Positions 11,351 to 22,623 of a DNA stretch of 64,000 nt are shown in pieces. Position 1 is the stretch's first letter; each line of letters opens with the position of its first letter. Source of the stretch: Akebia trifoliata (Eukaryota; Streptophyta; Magnoliopsida; Ranunculales; Lardizabalaceae); contig CM030708.1 in assembly GCA_017979445.1 (NCBI GenBank), forward strand, positions 28,119,613 to 28,183,612, in the 5' to 3' direction. The notes beneath the pieces were generated by a model, which was given only the letters and a program-made list of their open reading frames with translations, was not told the origin of the DNA and did not search any database. The translations under genes were made by a program, and so were the position numbers.

Positions 11351-12390
11351 ATCACACATGCAATTATAAAAGACTTAAAGTGGACTCCTATCCCTTTCAA
11401 AGAGAGAGAGAGAGAGAGATAAGGAATAAATACTTTAGATAGGTTAAAATCACGATCACCAGAATATTTAAATTAATCAATCTCACCCACCCACCTAAGA
11501 AAATCCCCGAGAGAGGGACGACTTCGACTAGGGGAAGCACAATTAACAAAGTAACCTCACCGCTTTTTTCCTCAAAGAAAAGTAGGTTTCAAAAGCCATA
11601 TTCTCCTGACCCCCAGCCCCACGCCAAGAGAAAGATTACTTTTACTTAACTAATCAAAATGAAAGTGACTTTGGAATATAAGTTTTATTTTGTTCACAAC
11701 TTCCAATGGGTTTAGTTCAAGTGTCACATTTTAGCAAAGTTTACTCACGTTCCATCATGAACTATTGACACCACACCACTTTTGTTTTGATACCTCACCA
11801 CTTTCTAGCATCTTCGAGTCCCTTCGATCACGGATTGATGACTATCGTATACCACTTTGTCTATCCTCGTCAATGATCGATGGGCATGAGTTTTTTTCTC
11901 CAATTCTTCATAATTCTCGTTGTAAGGTAATTACAATTCTCTATCAATGAGGTGATAATTATAACATCTTATTAAGTTAGAGTTGATAATTCTTCTTAGT
12001 ACTTGATAAAAGAAAACAAGTTATATAATGATGACAATCATGACCATGGTGAAGAGGATCATCCAAGAGGGGTTTTATCTTAACTCTTGAGTGAATTCTC
12101 ATATGCAACTAAAAGCTAGAATTGTAGTTAACTCTTGCTATCAACTTTCAGAAGTAAAACTTCAAGACTACAACTCCACAAACCAGACAGACTCTGAATG
12201 TGGTAGAAGTATCTCGGTTGAGACAGTCTTGACTTTGCATCTGTTGGAGACTAACGATGTACATGGATTTAAGAGAAATGGAAGAAAAGGAAAGAAAATA
12301 AGAACACTAAAATTACAACTTTACCCTTTTTTAAATCCAAATTTAAGTTTTTCTATTGTTAAACCAAACAAAATGGAAAGAAATTGGATT
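11351..12390. other. Unassigned spacer before block B
   Basis: It holds an (AG)n run at about 11,401-11,419 and otherwise nothing recognised. The open frame at 12,091-12,444 overlaps the start of block B and has no recognisable domain. Confidence 0.4.
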
Positions 12391-12826
12391 TCTTCTCTCT
12401 TTTTTTTTTCTTTTAATGAGTTTCATTTCTCTCATCCCAAATAAAGCGTAAACATGATATTATAAACCTTGAGTAAAACCCAAATTTGTTTTAGTGCAAA
12501 GTTGTGTAATCTTGATATGAGATTCAACTGGGCCCTCCAACTTGTTGAATTACATAATAGGATAAATTACTCTTATTGTTGAAGTTGAGAAATAACATTC
12601 AAGTATACTAACACTCATTGAAGCTGTACAATCCTAATCTTCAAAAACACTAGTCACACTCCTGATTTAATTTAGAAAACAAAACACAAAACACAAAAAA
12701 TAATTGAAGAAGCAATAATAGATTCCAAGAGATACCTAAGAGAAAGCCTAAGAAATAATTATATAGACAATCTGTAAGAGAACCAACTCTCCTCAATACT
12801 ATGTGGCCCTGCAATCTTGTTATTGA
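12390..12826. other. 3' flank of copy B, left edge of block B
   Basis: It matches 1-423. Block similarity to the window start begins near 12,395; how far block A extends to the left is outside the window. Confidence 0.6.
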
Positions 12827-14231
12827 TCAAACTGTGAGTGGTTGTTGCTTGCCATTCCCATCATAAGGTTTGGTGGATGCCTCGGATTTCCTTTTTAGAA
12901 CAACGATCCATGTCGTAACTTCCAACACTAATGCAATCCCACCCAATACACACAACACCACAATATAAGCTGTTTTCCACATTTTAGCTGGATCCAACAT
13001 GTCTAGACCTTTAAACACGTTGACGATACCAAGAGCAAGGATGGTGTATCCAACAATATGGTGGTAAAAATTCCAGTAAATCCGGTACTTGTGCTCCTTC
13101 TTTGGCCTTAGGAACAATGCGAAAATCTGCACAACAACATGAAAAATGATAAACTTGTTATGATTGATTAAGAAAATGTGCCTAAAATAAGAAATAATAA
13201 ACTAATTAGGAACAATTATAATTACCTGCAATGTTGCGAAACAAAAGAGAGTGATCCCGATATTCCGATGAGATTTGTATACCAAACCCTTCGAATTGGC
13301 CCCGAGCTGAAGACCAGTAGCCCATCCGGCAACTCCAATAACATAGGAAGAACTCTGACATAAGATATGAAGATAAAACCAAGCTGGATCTGCTGATTTG
13401 AATGTCCTGAGATACCTAGCAAATATGGCTCCAATTGGAAATAAAATTCCCCAACTCACTGCATTCAGAATTCCATGAATCTGCCACACACAAAAAAAAC
13501 AATACAAATTAGTTTTTTTTTTTTTTAAATCATATAACAAGGAAACCAATAAGTAGCAAAAACCACAAATAAACAAAATTAAACATAAAAAAAAAACAAC
13601 TTACATTCCTCTTTTTGAGATTTGAATTTCCTCCACTACTTTGGGTACTAGTGCTCTGCCCACTCATTAAATCAAGTGTTCCTTTCGAACCCAAATTATC
13701 GTCTCCAAATCCATGGATATTAGGAATTCCATTAGTGACAGATGACCCCACCTGCCACACTTGATTCACCGTCGCCCCCGTCATGTTCTTCGGCAACACC
13801 ACCGTAGCATACAGCCTCATCACCCCGTCTACGTACTCCGCTTCCATTTCGGGCACATCGAACGCTATCTTTGATGGTTCTATCTTCTTGTAAGAGGTGA
13901 CATTGAAGGTTTTCACTGTCATGGATCCATCATCTTGTTTATAGGCGATCAGAGATTGAGCTCCAATCATTCCTGTTGATGTGGGATTTATTGCCCAAGC
14001 AATCCATCCGTTGGGTTTCACTGGTGGAGCGATGAAAGCTAAAGTTAGTGAAGATTTGGAAGAGTCGAAAGTCCAATGGAGGTAAGAGTTTAGTTTGGGA
14101 AGATCGTTGCAATGGTTGAACACTCTGTTCTTTGTGAGTTTCTGAGAAGAACATAAGAGTGATTGAGAAATTTGGATTTGCAGAACAAGTGAAATAAACA
14201 CAAGAAGAAGAGAGATTCGACAAGTCGCCAT
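12827..14231 (-). CDS. Cytochrome b561 and DOMON domain-containing protein, copy B
   Basis: Coding exons are 14231-13605, 13480-13226 and 13126-12827, with the same lengths (627, 255 and 300 bp) and phases as copy A, giving 393 residues. The architecture is the same: signal peptide, DOMON domain, hydrophilic linker and a five-helix cytochrome b561 core with the same candidate heme histidines. Differences from copy A are few and scattered, for example K to R in DGVMKLY, H to Q in MSGHST, K to N in SHRKIG, V to L in LFVRP, and several in the C-terminal tail. Both copies are open throughout, so both may be expressed. The ATG-proximal upstream sequence is also conserved. It is a plasma-membrane electron-transfer candidate. 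Confidence 0.93.
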
Positions 14232-15209
14232 TGAATTTTAGAGAAACGAAACAATATTGAAATTTAGAGAAACAGAGACAATATATATAGAGAATTAAGT
14301 AAATTTAATTCTACTTGGATTCGGAGTACTAGTGTGAACGGTGTTCGACATTTGTGTTACACGAACGGATGAGATTTGTTGGAAATTTTAATGATTTGTA
14401 AATAACTTGCGCTTTCTACGGTTGAAAGAAACTTTGACAGTTTGACTTCTAATTTGACTCGATATGATTTCATCGTGACATCGTGACACGTAAGACGTAT
14501 ATGATTTAAAAAGACGATAATACCCTCAGTAGAATATTTCAGAAGAGAGCAACTCCGACTCGTGATCCGACTCGTGACTTGTTGCGTGGAACAGAAAGAA
14601 ATAAGTAGGTTTGTATTCTGTAACGAAGTCTTTTCTAGCAATGTATGAGATGGTGTAGTGTTAGTTGTCCAACACACATATTTATAGTCTGCCACGTATG
14701 TAGATGGATAAGATTCTTGTCTAACCTGACAAAAATATCTCAATCATAGTTAGTAATTTGTTATGGACTCAGTCCTATTTTGTTCCCAGTGGAAGTAGGA
14801 TGTAACTTGTGTGGTTCTACTTAGGTTAGGCAAATAAAAGTGGTGCATCAACATGGGATATCAACTTCGTACGGTATTTATCAGTGTTCCGTCTAAGATG
14901 AATGGGTGAACTCACTAGGCCAATCAGATGGCACAATGAGAAATGAGATTAAAGATTTGATCTATCCAAGTTAATGAACCAATGGCATGATGCCATGTGT
15001 ATTGTGAAAGCATGAGTGATTGATTAGTAGAGAAAAAATCTGAACTCTCAAGTGCTTAGATTTTACTTGTTTTTTCAATACATTTGGCGTCATGCCATTG
15101 ATTTGTCACTTTAGCACAAAAATTCCGTAACAATAGATGGGATAATTTTTTTTTTAATTTTTTATGACGAGGTTCTAAACTTGACTGGTAGGATAAGACA
15201 ACCGACTTA
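14232..15209. other. Upstream flank of copy B
   Basis: This stretch matches 1827-2476 and 5558-5840 of block A. It includes the uninterrupted equivalent of the insertion site of the element at 2477-5557. A ctctatatatattg TATA-like box lies upstream of copy B. No gene is seen. Confidence 0.6.
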
Positions 15210-17128
15210 TGCTCTGTTTGGAAAAGCTGTATGTAAAGTTATTGATACTAAATTAAGTTGTTGAAACTAAGTGAAAGTTAATATTGTTGTTGCTGAAACA
15301 ACTTGTTGTATTGAATATATTGTAACATATTGTCTAATTGTTCTGTTAAGATGTTAAATTGTTTGGTAACCTGCTGTCTAGAAATTACTGGATAAAATTT
15401 TAAAAAAATATATTATTTATCTATTACGTAGACTACAATGAAGACCTCTAATCAGTCACAATCGTTCATGATTGTTGCTTCAAACTTGTAAACTCGTTTG
15501 GTTGCTCCCTGTTAGAAAGCTTTGCATTAGTGCTCCCCAAAGAACCCGCCAAAGACTTCTTGCCATTTACTCGACTACTTAGATGTTGACATAATATCTA
15601 AAACCTTTGAGATATCTCACTCAGTAACTTACTTCTTTCTTTCACACTTCTGATGAATTCTTTCTTAATAATTTTGTTTTACTCTTCAAGAATTTGCAAT
15701 CTCATACAAAGATGTGAGATTTCACCATGCGACAACCCCGTTACAATTCTAGCCGGTTCCTTAAATTTTGTTAGCTTTAATGTGATAAGTTTGGGGGTCC
15801 AACTCATAACCAATTGACAATGAGTAGAGAGGCCCAGTAGCTTATAAGGAGAAAGACAAGGCTATTGAGTGTCCGATGAAGGACTAAACTTAACACACCC
15901 CTGCACGTGTGGACTGAATTTTGCCAAAGCACGTGGAGATATGAACTAGGTGATATAGAGATATGAACACATTAATTTAGTTGTACATCCGTCCTCAATT
16001 TTGAATAAGCTTTTAGTGGATTGGACATGCACATTATCCTAAATTTTGGACATAATTTTCAGTGAAACATTTTCCTTCCTAACTAATTAGTTAGATTTTA
16101 AGCTTTACTCAGGGTTTTTTTGCCTAAATGGATTACCACATCAGCAATCCAACACCACAGCCCTCTAATTTTATTTGAAAAACTCACATCCAAATAATAA
16201 TAAAAATCAAAAAACAATTTTCAATATTCTTTGATCAATTAATAAATTAGTCCCATACATGGGTTGCCTCAGGCGGTGGTTTAGTGTATTAATTAACTGT
16301 ACTATCATATAATTCCTCAACTTAGAAATATGTAAATTGGGTTGGGTCATGGGTGGTCCTTCATAATTCATATAAGGGCTTCATTTACATTTCTTTGCAG
16401 CTATGCCACCAACACCCCCACAGCACAAGTTAGTCTCTCTCTACTAACTAGGTTGTGTATTAAACTTGTTGGTTTTTTTCTTCCCTTGCTGCTTGGATTT
16501 CTGAAGTGATAGATGCAATCCTAGCCATTATTGTTGGAGATGCAGTGAGAAGGTTTGTAAACTTTATTTTCCTTAACCATGTATTGTTGGAAACTTAATT
16601 TAAAAGTAAAATGTTGTTTCTGCATTCTCTCGACTTTTATTTGAAACAGATTACAGAACATTTGGCGTTAGGGCTCGAATTATGAATCTAATTTCAAAAT
16701 TTCTTATTGAAGTTTCTGACGATTTTATTTTGAAACAGATTATTGGTAGCTGAAGTGTTGTAGAAGATGAAAAAATAATTTAAAACAGGAACATTGAAAA
16801 AAAGAAAAAATGAGCAAAGGTTGGAGATGATGGTTGCTTACCTGACAGAGTTGCAGAGATGAAGATGGAAAAAAGGCTTCTTGAGTGGAAGTCTTGTTTT
16901 TTGCTTCCTTTGTAAGATGAGAGAGAGAGAGATGGCGTTGCGGTGGCTTGTTGAACCGTGTGATTTTGCGGAGGCTCGTTGAAATGTTGATAGTTAAGGG
17001 ATTCAATTGATTTTTCTGAACAAATCGACAATTAAAAAGAGTTGTTAACATACCAAACACTAAAGTTCCAAAAAAAACAAAACGTGTTCGGCGAATTTAG
17101 CTTTCACACAACTTTTCCAAACGTAGCA
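15210..17128. mobile_element. PIF/Harbinger-like non-autonomous element, copy B
   Basis: The 1919-bp element starts tgctctgtttggaaaagctg and ends caacttttccaaacgtagca, an imperfect terminal inverted repeat of about 21 bp. It is flanked by TTA on both sides (15207-15209 and 17129-17131). Block A has the empty site acttattag at about 5,841-5,850, so the insertion and its 3-bp TTA duplication are shown directly. TTA duplications are typical of PIF/Harbinger. No transposase is recognisable. The inner end regions are shared with element A. A fragment of another MITE family lies at about 16,095-16,180. Confidence 0.88.
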
Positions 17129-17185
17129 TTATTAGTGTACCATATCTTAGCCAAATTCCCCAGGTACATGGAATACCCCTCAAAT

Positions 17186-17705
17186 TAGGGTTGCAACTTG
17201 GTTCGGTTTGAAGTCAAATTAGAACCGAACTGATATAGGTTGGTTCCACTAAATAAAAACCAGAATCAAACCAAATTCCATTAGAACCAAACCAACTCAA
17301 ACCGAATTAAAGTCAGTTTGGTTCAATTCAGTTTTACGGATTGCCAATATTCTATAAATTGTAAGTAATATTTTTTAATGAAAAAACAAACATAAAATTT
17401 CATATAATAAATAACAAATCTATTCATAAAAAGTTATTAGTTTATTCATAAAAGATCACTAATCTATGTCCTAACTCCTAAAATAATTCATAATAATTAT
17501 ATATATATATTTAATGCATAGGGGTTCGGTTATCGGTTTGGCTCAATTCTATACAAGCTTGATCTGAGAATCGAACCAAATTAATCAATTTTTCATTCTC
17601 GTAATCCGAAACCGAACCGCAACTTGTTCCAAGCCGAATCAAATCACCTCAAAACTATCGATTTGGTTCGATTCTCAATTTGAACCAGACCAAGTTGCAC
17701 TTCTA
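17186..17705. mobile_element. hAT-like MITE with an empty site in block A
   Basis: The 520-bp element begins tagggttgcaacttggttcg and ends inverted as ccaagttgcacttcta. Flanking 8-bp repeats are cctcaaat and cctcaaac. Block A reads straight through as ccctcaaaccacatata at about 5,900, which confirms the insertion. Internal subterminal runs of ggttcggttt-like sequence on both arms are typical of plant hAT MITEs. It has no coding capacity. Confidence 0.9.
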
Positions 17706-17713
17706 CCTCAAAC

Positions 17714-18169
17714 CACACATACCAAATAAGCAGGAATAAATTCTTATGGGTGACCAATGAGGGGGTTTGAACTCAAGACATCTCCCTTTTTAGAGGAATA
17801 TAACTTGGCCTTTGCGTGCAATGCTTGTTAATTATAGAAGAGATACTTTTGTGAGTATATAAAATAATTTCTTCAAAAATATAATTTATTCTGACTTAAA
17901 TATCAAATAATCTTTGATGGGTACCATGACAATACTTTACAACGAGCAGTACAATTATGCATAAAAGTGTTTATTTATCTTGAAAGAATAATAGATTTTT
18001 TATATTCTTTTACATTAAAAAAAAAAAAAAACATTTATTCTATCTTACAAAATTAAAAAATAAAAGGAAAAAAAGAAAGAAGAAGGTAAAATTCTCTTGT
18101 TTTGCATGGTGTCCATATTAGTTAAATATTTTATTCAAAAGGGAATGGTTTAAGGTTAAGGATAAGAAG
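17714..18169. other. End of block B and spacer
   Basis: It matches 5,905-6,200 up to about 18,010, after which similarity to block A stops. A poly-A run lies at about 18,017-18,031. No gene is seen. Confidence 0.55.
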
Positions 18170-18872
18170 TTTTCTATTAAGTCATTCTATTATTGCTTGC
18201 TACCAGCGGGTGAGGTTTCTTTTTCTCTATCTATTGTTTGGTCCGCTCCTGCTCCTTCAAAGGTGTCTTTCTTTCTATGGCTTGTCTCTTTGGGGAGAAT
18301 CCTCACCTTGGATAATTTGATCTATCGAGGGTGGATTACTCCAAATATTTTGCTTTCTCTGTTCTATGGATGGGGAGTCTATCAACCACATACTTATTCA
18401 TTGTCTTTTTTTCCCGAGTTATTTAGATATTTTTTTTATCTCGTTTCCAGGTGGATTGGGTTCTTCCTTTTTATTTTTTAACGTTTATGGAGAGTTGGAG
18501 TTTAAATATTTTCGAATCTAGAAAGAGGCTTCTCTGGGCTATCTTTCATTTTGCAATTGCTTGGGGTCTATGGAGAGAACGCAACAACAGATTATTCTAT
18601 AACAAGGAGAGCTCGTCTCACACTGTGATCTTAGAGATTTTGGGTTTTCTCTTCCTTTGGTCAAAGTTGAATAAAAACTTTGAGGGAGTGTGTTTTCAAG
18701 ATTTTATTTTTAATTGGGATACCATTTGTGACTCGTAACCCCACGCAGGGCATGTATTTTTGTTTTCTTTCCTCTTTTTCCTTGTTGTTTTGTTTATCTT
18801 GTTGTTTGAGGGCTATCTCAACCTCCCTTTCATTTTTACATTTTTATAATTTATATTTTATAAAAAAAAAAG
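18170..18872 (+). mobile_element. LINE 3' remnant ending in poly-A
   Basis: A forward frame reads APSKVSFFLWLVSLGRILTL followed by DNLIYRGW, the zf-RVT region of an L1-type LINE. A second frame has FAIAWGLWRERNNRLFYNKE, the typical C-terminal block. The Cys/His knuckle is degraded. It ends in a TTTATAAAAAAAAAA-type tail near 18,861-18,872. Confidence 0.85.
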
Positions 18873-19235
18873 GTTAAATACTTTATTTTTGACGAATCCT
18901 TAATTTCAATGGCAAATGGAAATGTTTTTGAAGAAAGAAAAAGTACAAAAATTTAATTAAAAAAAAAATTATCATTAGATCATATATGATGAATCGTATA
19001 GGTTTTGATATGGTGTCATCATGATATAATTCCCCGTAGAAGAGGCTCTATGTGAAAAGACTATAATACCCCCAACGTGTAACACTTCGGTCTAGGTCAA
19101 GATTCGAAAGTGACAGATGAACACTCACTGGGGGGGGGGGAAGTGGATCTGTACACCCTACCATCACAACTTCCCAAAGACACATCTCTCTCTCTCTCTC
19201 TCTCAACCACACATATTCGTTAGAGTCCAACTAAT
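18873..19235. other. Spacer with microsatellite
   Basis: It holds a poly-G run (about 19,131-19,140) and a (CT)n run (about 19,185-19,204). No gene is seen. Confidence 0.45.
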
Positions 19236-19599
19236 CTTACTAACTTAGTAAGGATTTTTACCTTTACTAAGGGTCCTTGGGACACCTTCTGACATAAAAA
19301 AAAAACATAATCCAATGCTTCAGGATTGTTAGGGACAAAGTTCTTTGAACACTGACAAGAAAAATAAAAAAATGTTATTTTTTGTTATTAAATTTTAATT
19401 TTAAATTTTGGAGTTACATAATCTTTCATTTTCAGAACCTTGGATTAAGCTTAAAAGAAATCATTTTTTGAATTATTTAATATTTGAATCTGATTTTTCA
19501 ATGAAATTTTAGTGGGCTGTGCTGTTGGATTGTTAACGTCCCAATCCATTTCAGCAAAACTACCCTTAGTAACATTTAAAATCTTACTAAGTTAGTAAG
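19236..19599. mobile_element. MITE with palindromic termini, complete copy
   Basis: This 364-bp element is bounded by cttactaacttagtaag on the left and cttactaagttagtaag on the right. The inverted repeat continues inward (taccctTTACTAAGGGTC-like on the left, matched on the right by tacccttagtaac). Subterminal sequence pairing with ggattgttaacgtcccaatc recurs in other copies. Each terminus is nearly a perfect palindrome on its own. The target duplication is unclear. Confidence 0.72.
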
Positions 19600-20507
19600 G
19601 AAAATATTTCCCCCATTAGTTAAGCCCTGCGCACACTTTTTTTTTTTTTTTTTTTTTCAGACAAGGATTGTGAGCAACTCCAACCAGTCTCTACAATAAA
19701 GAAAGCCCTTGTAAAACATTGTTCACATATCCAAAATATAGAGATACACTGTCCATGTCTCTATAACCCTATTCACCTTATTAATTTTTAAATAGAATTT
19801 TATTTCTATTTTTTCATAAATGTCAAAAATGACCTTATCCTCTTTGTTGTTTCGTTTTTTTTTTTTTTTTTTCTCAACAGGCCGAGGCGAATTTCCGAAT
19901 CCCATTGGTACAAGTTGGACATTATTTTTTAGACACAATGGGTTAATCAATTTTGATAATTTCGACGAAAATTTGAGTCACCTTTAACAATAATGGATTA
20001 ATGCTACCAATAATGCAATAGTTACATAACAAGGGTCTTGAATAGGCTATTTCTTCTTAGGGTGATTTGAACATGTCCCTTCCCTTCCCCCAACCATGTT
20101 TTGTTGAACATCAAAGATACCCCTCTGTGTTTTGAAATCGATGAGTTGCCACTTTTGACCTCAATTTTCTTATTAGATTAGTGAAAAAGACCATAATACC
20201 TTTGTCTTCAATTTCTAATCACAAATCTTTGTATTAATTCTCAAGATTAGTCATCTTCAACTTTGAAATTCTATGTACTTCAACCTTCAAACCTCAAAGC
20301 AAGAGGTTTTTTTTTGCTAAAGTATAAAGGTTAAGAATTTTAGGTAGAAAATTTTAGGGTTTTCTATAATGGATTAGGGAAGGAAGAAAGTGATGGATTG
20401 AGGACAAGGTTGAATAAATTAAAGTTAATTTGCCATAAAGGTTGGAGAGCTTGAAGTTATTTGGTTTTGGAGAAGAAAAAATTAGGATTTTTGAAAAAGT
20501 AGAAAAT
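19600..20507. other. Unassigned AT-rich sequence
   Basis: It contains poly-T runs near 19,637-19,659 and 19,855-19,872. No gene or RNA is recognised. Confidence 0.4.
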
Positions 20508-20526
20508 AATAGAATTTTTGCGAGTT

Positions 20527-20693
20527 TTTCGTTGGGATCTCTTTCGAAGACTTCATTTTTAGATGGGATAGCTTGTGTAACTAATAATATTTTCTTTGCC
20601 TTTGTTATATTGCTTTTTTGCTTGGGGTCTTCCTCAGCCTCCATTGTTTTGTTTATCTCCTTTTGGTGTTTATAGAATCTTATAAATAAAAAA
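20527..20693 (+). mobile_element. Severely 5'-truncated LINE tail with target duplication
   Basis: About 167 bp match the 3' ends of the LINEs at 11,190 and 18,690 (ggatctctttcgaagacttc, then a tgggatagc equivalent) and end in a short A-rich tail. The flanks are direct repeats aatagaatttttgcgagtt (20508-20526) and aatagaatttttgcaagtt (20694-20712), differing at one base. This is a clean target-primed insertion signature. Confidence 0.85.
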
Positions 20694-20712
20694 AATAGAA
20701 TTTTTGCAAGTT

Positions 20713-21282
20713 GAAAACAATGAATTGAAGATATAGTTTAGATTTAAAAAAAATCTACAAGATTTTTAAGAGTTTGAAGCTGATTGGTTTTGAAAGAAAA
20801 TCAAGGATTTTTTTAAGAGAAGGGTATTTGGGTCTTTTTTACTTTTAGTTTGTTAATAAGATTGAGATGGGAGGCATGCCATCATCATATTGGTTCCTCA
20901 TCATGATTTTAAATCCCAATTTTCTTTATGGTCATATTTGCAAACCACGTCAAGATGACTCAAGCAAATTATCTCAAAGTTTTTTTATAATAATGATGAG
21001 GGTTTTAGACTGTAAGCCCAACTAGTAGGGGCGAGGCAATTAGTCTCTTAAAACACAATATCTTGTCCAAATCCCCCGGATACATGCACTACCATGTAAG
21101 CAAAGAAATATCCTTGTGATTGGCCAACAAGGAGGCTTGAACTCAAGACCTCCAAGTTATCTCAAGTTCGAATAAGTTTTTAGTCCAATTCAAAATAATG
21201 AACAACAAAAATGCAAAATATCTCCACACAGAAGAAGAAGAAAAATAATAATGATAAACTAACTTGAAAAAAAAAAAAAATT
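20713..21282. other. Unassigned AT-rich sequence
   Basis: No gene or repeat boundary is recognised here. Confidence 0.4.
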
Positions 21283-21384
21283 ACTCAATTGACGTGGAAT
21301 GTATGTAAAAATAGACTATTTCCTTGTGTATCTCAAGGAAAAAAAATCTATGGTTCTATGCACATCCCATGTCAGGTGAGTATG
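21283..21384. repeat. Short palindrome of the conserved-core family
   Basis: The left arm actcaattgacgtgg pairs with the right arm catgtcaggtgagta. The core includes tgtatctcaaggaaaaa followed by atctatggttct. Confidence 0.65.
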
Positions 21385-21749
21385 CTTTTCTCGAGTCAGT
21401 TTATCACCACTCGAAAAATAAACCTCAATTTTGTTGTCAATTGTCATAGAGGGTCACGAACAAAGGATCTTTAAAACATGGCCTTTAGGGATGCAACCTC
21501 ATTCCAACTTCATATTAGTGGAATGGATCTGATCCATGAAGCCCAATCCATTTATAATGCTAAGGCCCAAGGGTGCCAATAGGTTGGTTCTTAAAATACT
21601 TAGAAGAGTCGTGATTTTTTCACTCGATTTTTTTTACTCGGTCGGTACTTGGATGATGTGGTAAGGGCACAAAATTAAAGAAAAAAAAGTAAAATTATCT
21701 CCCTTACAAGTAAAAAAAACTTTTAAGATAGATTATATATTTTTATCCC

Positions 21750-21934
21750 CCCAAGGGTTGGCTTAGCAGTAAAACACTAGGGACAAGGGATTGCTCCCTC
21801 TGGTTGTGCGTTCGAAATTAGGAACTCCTCTAATTAATCCTATTGCACATTGGGAAACTTATGTGGGATTAGGGCGTGCCACCTTAGGGACTTGTCCCCA
21901 TACCAAAAGGGTGTCAAAACACTGGAAAAAAAAA
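21750..21934 (+). repeat. tRNA-derived SINE, family A
   Basis: The head has an A-box-like ggcttagcagtaaaacac and a B-box-like gttcgaaatta about 45 bp further on. The body ends in a nine-base A tail near 21,925. The target duplication is not clear. Confidence 0.65.
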
Positions 21935-21983
21935 TCCATTTCAAGCTTGAATTCTTAGTTTATAATATATAAAAAAGAATCAT

Positions 21984-22147
21984 ACTGAAGTGGCCTCAAG
22001 ATTGGATTTTATATTGTACATCTTGACGTATAAGTGGATAAGAACCACAGATGCTTTTTCACTTGTATCTCGAAAGCATTTATGGTTCCCATACACTTTC
22101 ACATCAGGGTGTGCGATGTGAAGTCCAATCTTGAGGTCACTTCATCG
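21984..22147. repeat. Short palindrome of the conserved-core family (arm type gaagtgacctcaag)
   Basis: The left arm ctgaagtggcctcaagattg pairs with the right arm caatcttgaggtcacttca. The core has cacttgtatctcgaaagc and tttatggttccc. Confidence 0.8.
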
Positions 22148-22159
22148 TTATTCTAAAAA

Positions 22160-22500
22160 AGATCCATTTTAAGTTTGAATTCTTAGTTTAGTCTATATGG
22201 TATTTCGAAGAAGTTGATGTAACTAATTACTCTAAAGCCTTCAATTATCTATATCTATAATATAAAAAACAAAAAAATTATCGTTTCTGGAACCAAGATT
22301 CAACATTTTGGTTTCGGGTTCGATTATACGAATTTAAAATTCACTAAGGCCCAACCTACAATCTCGGGTACGGTTAAACGGGTGTCCATTCACAAAGGCC
22401 CAACATCCAATATATTGATGGAAGGTTTCTGATCTATGTGGACGGATAGTAAGTATGAGGCTACTTAATATGGTGCGTCGCGAGTTTCTAAATCAAAGCC
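22160..22500 (+). promoter_or_regulatory. RPL32 upstream region with two site II elements
   Basis: Two copies of the site II motif ggcccaac lie at 22348-22355 and 22397-22404. Site II motifs are common in promoters of plant ribosomal-protein genes. Otherwise the stretch is AT-rich and shows no gene. Confidence 0.65.
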
Positions 22501-22506
22501 TAACAC

Positions 22507-22623
22507 TATATAAAATGAAGGAACCCTAACTCTCAATCCCTCTAGGGTTTTGAGAGAGAGAAAGAGAGAACGAGGGACGAAGGAGAAGTTTTGGGGGCGT
22601 TAGCGAAACTCAAACCCTAATTT
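22507..22623 (+). promoter_or_regulatory. RPL32 TATA box, telo boxes and 5' leader exon
   Basis: A TATA box tatataaaa lies at 22507-22515. Telo boxes aaccctaa lie at 22522-22529 and 22613-22620. The probable leader exon ends at 22623 before the donor gtgagt. A leader intron of 1,019 bp is inferred to run 22624-23642, ending ttttacag six bases before the ATG. The exact transcription start is not visible. Confidence 0.65.

Noticed and set aside
22250..22275. tctatatctataatataaaa as a Helitron 5' end
   Set aside because: No hairpin and CTRRT terminus was found downstream before the RPL32 promoter.
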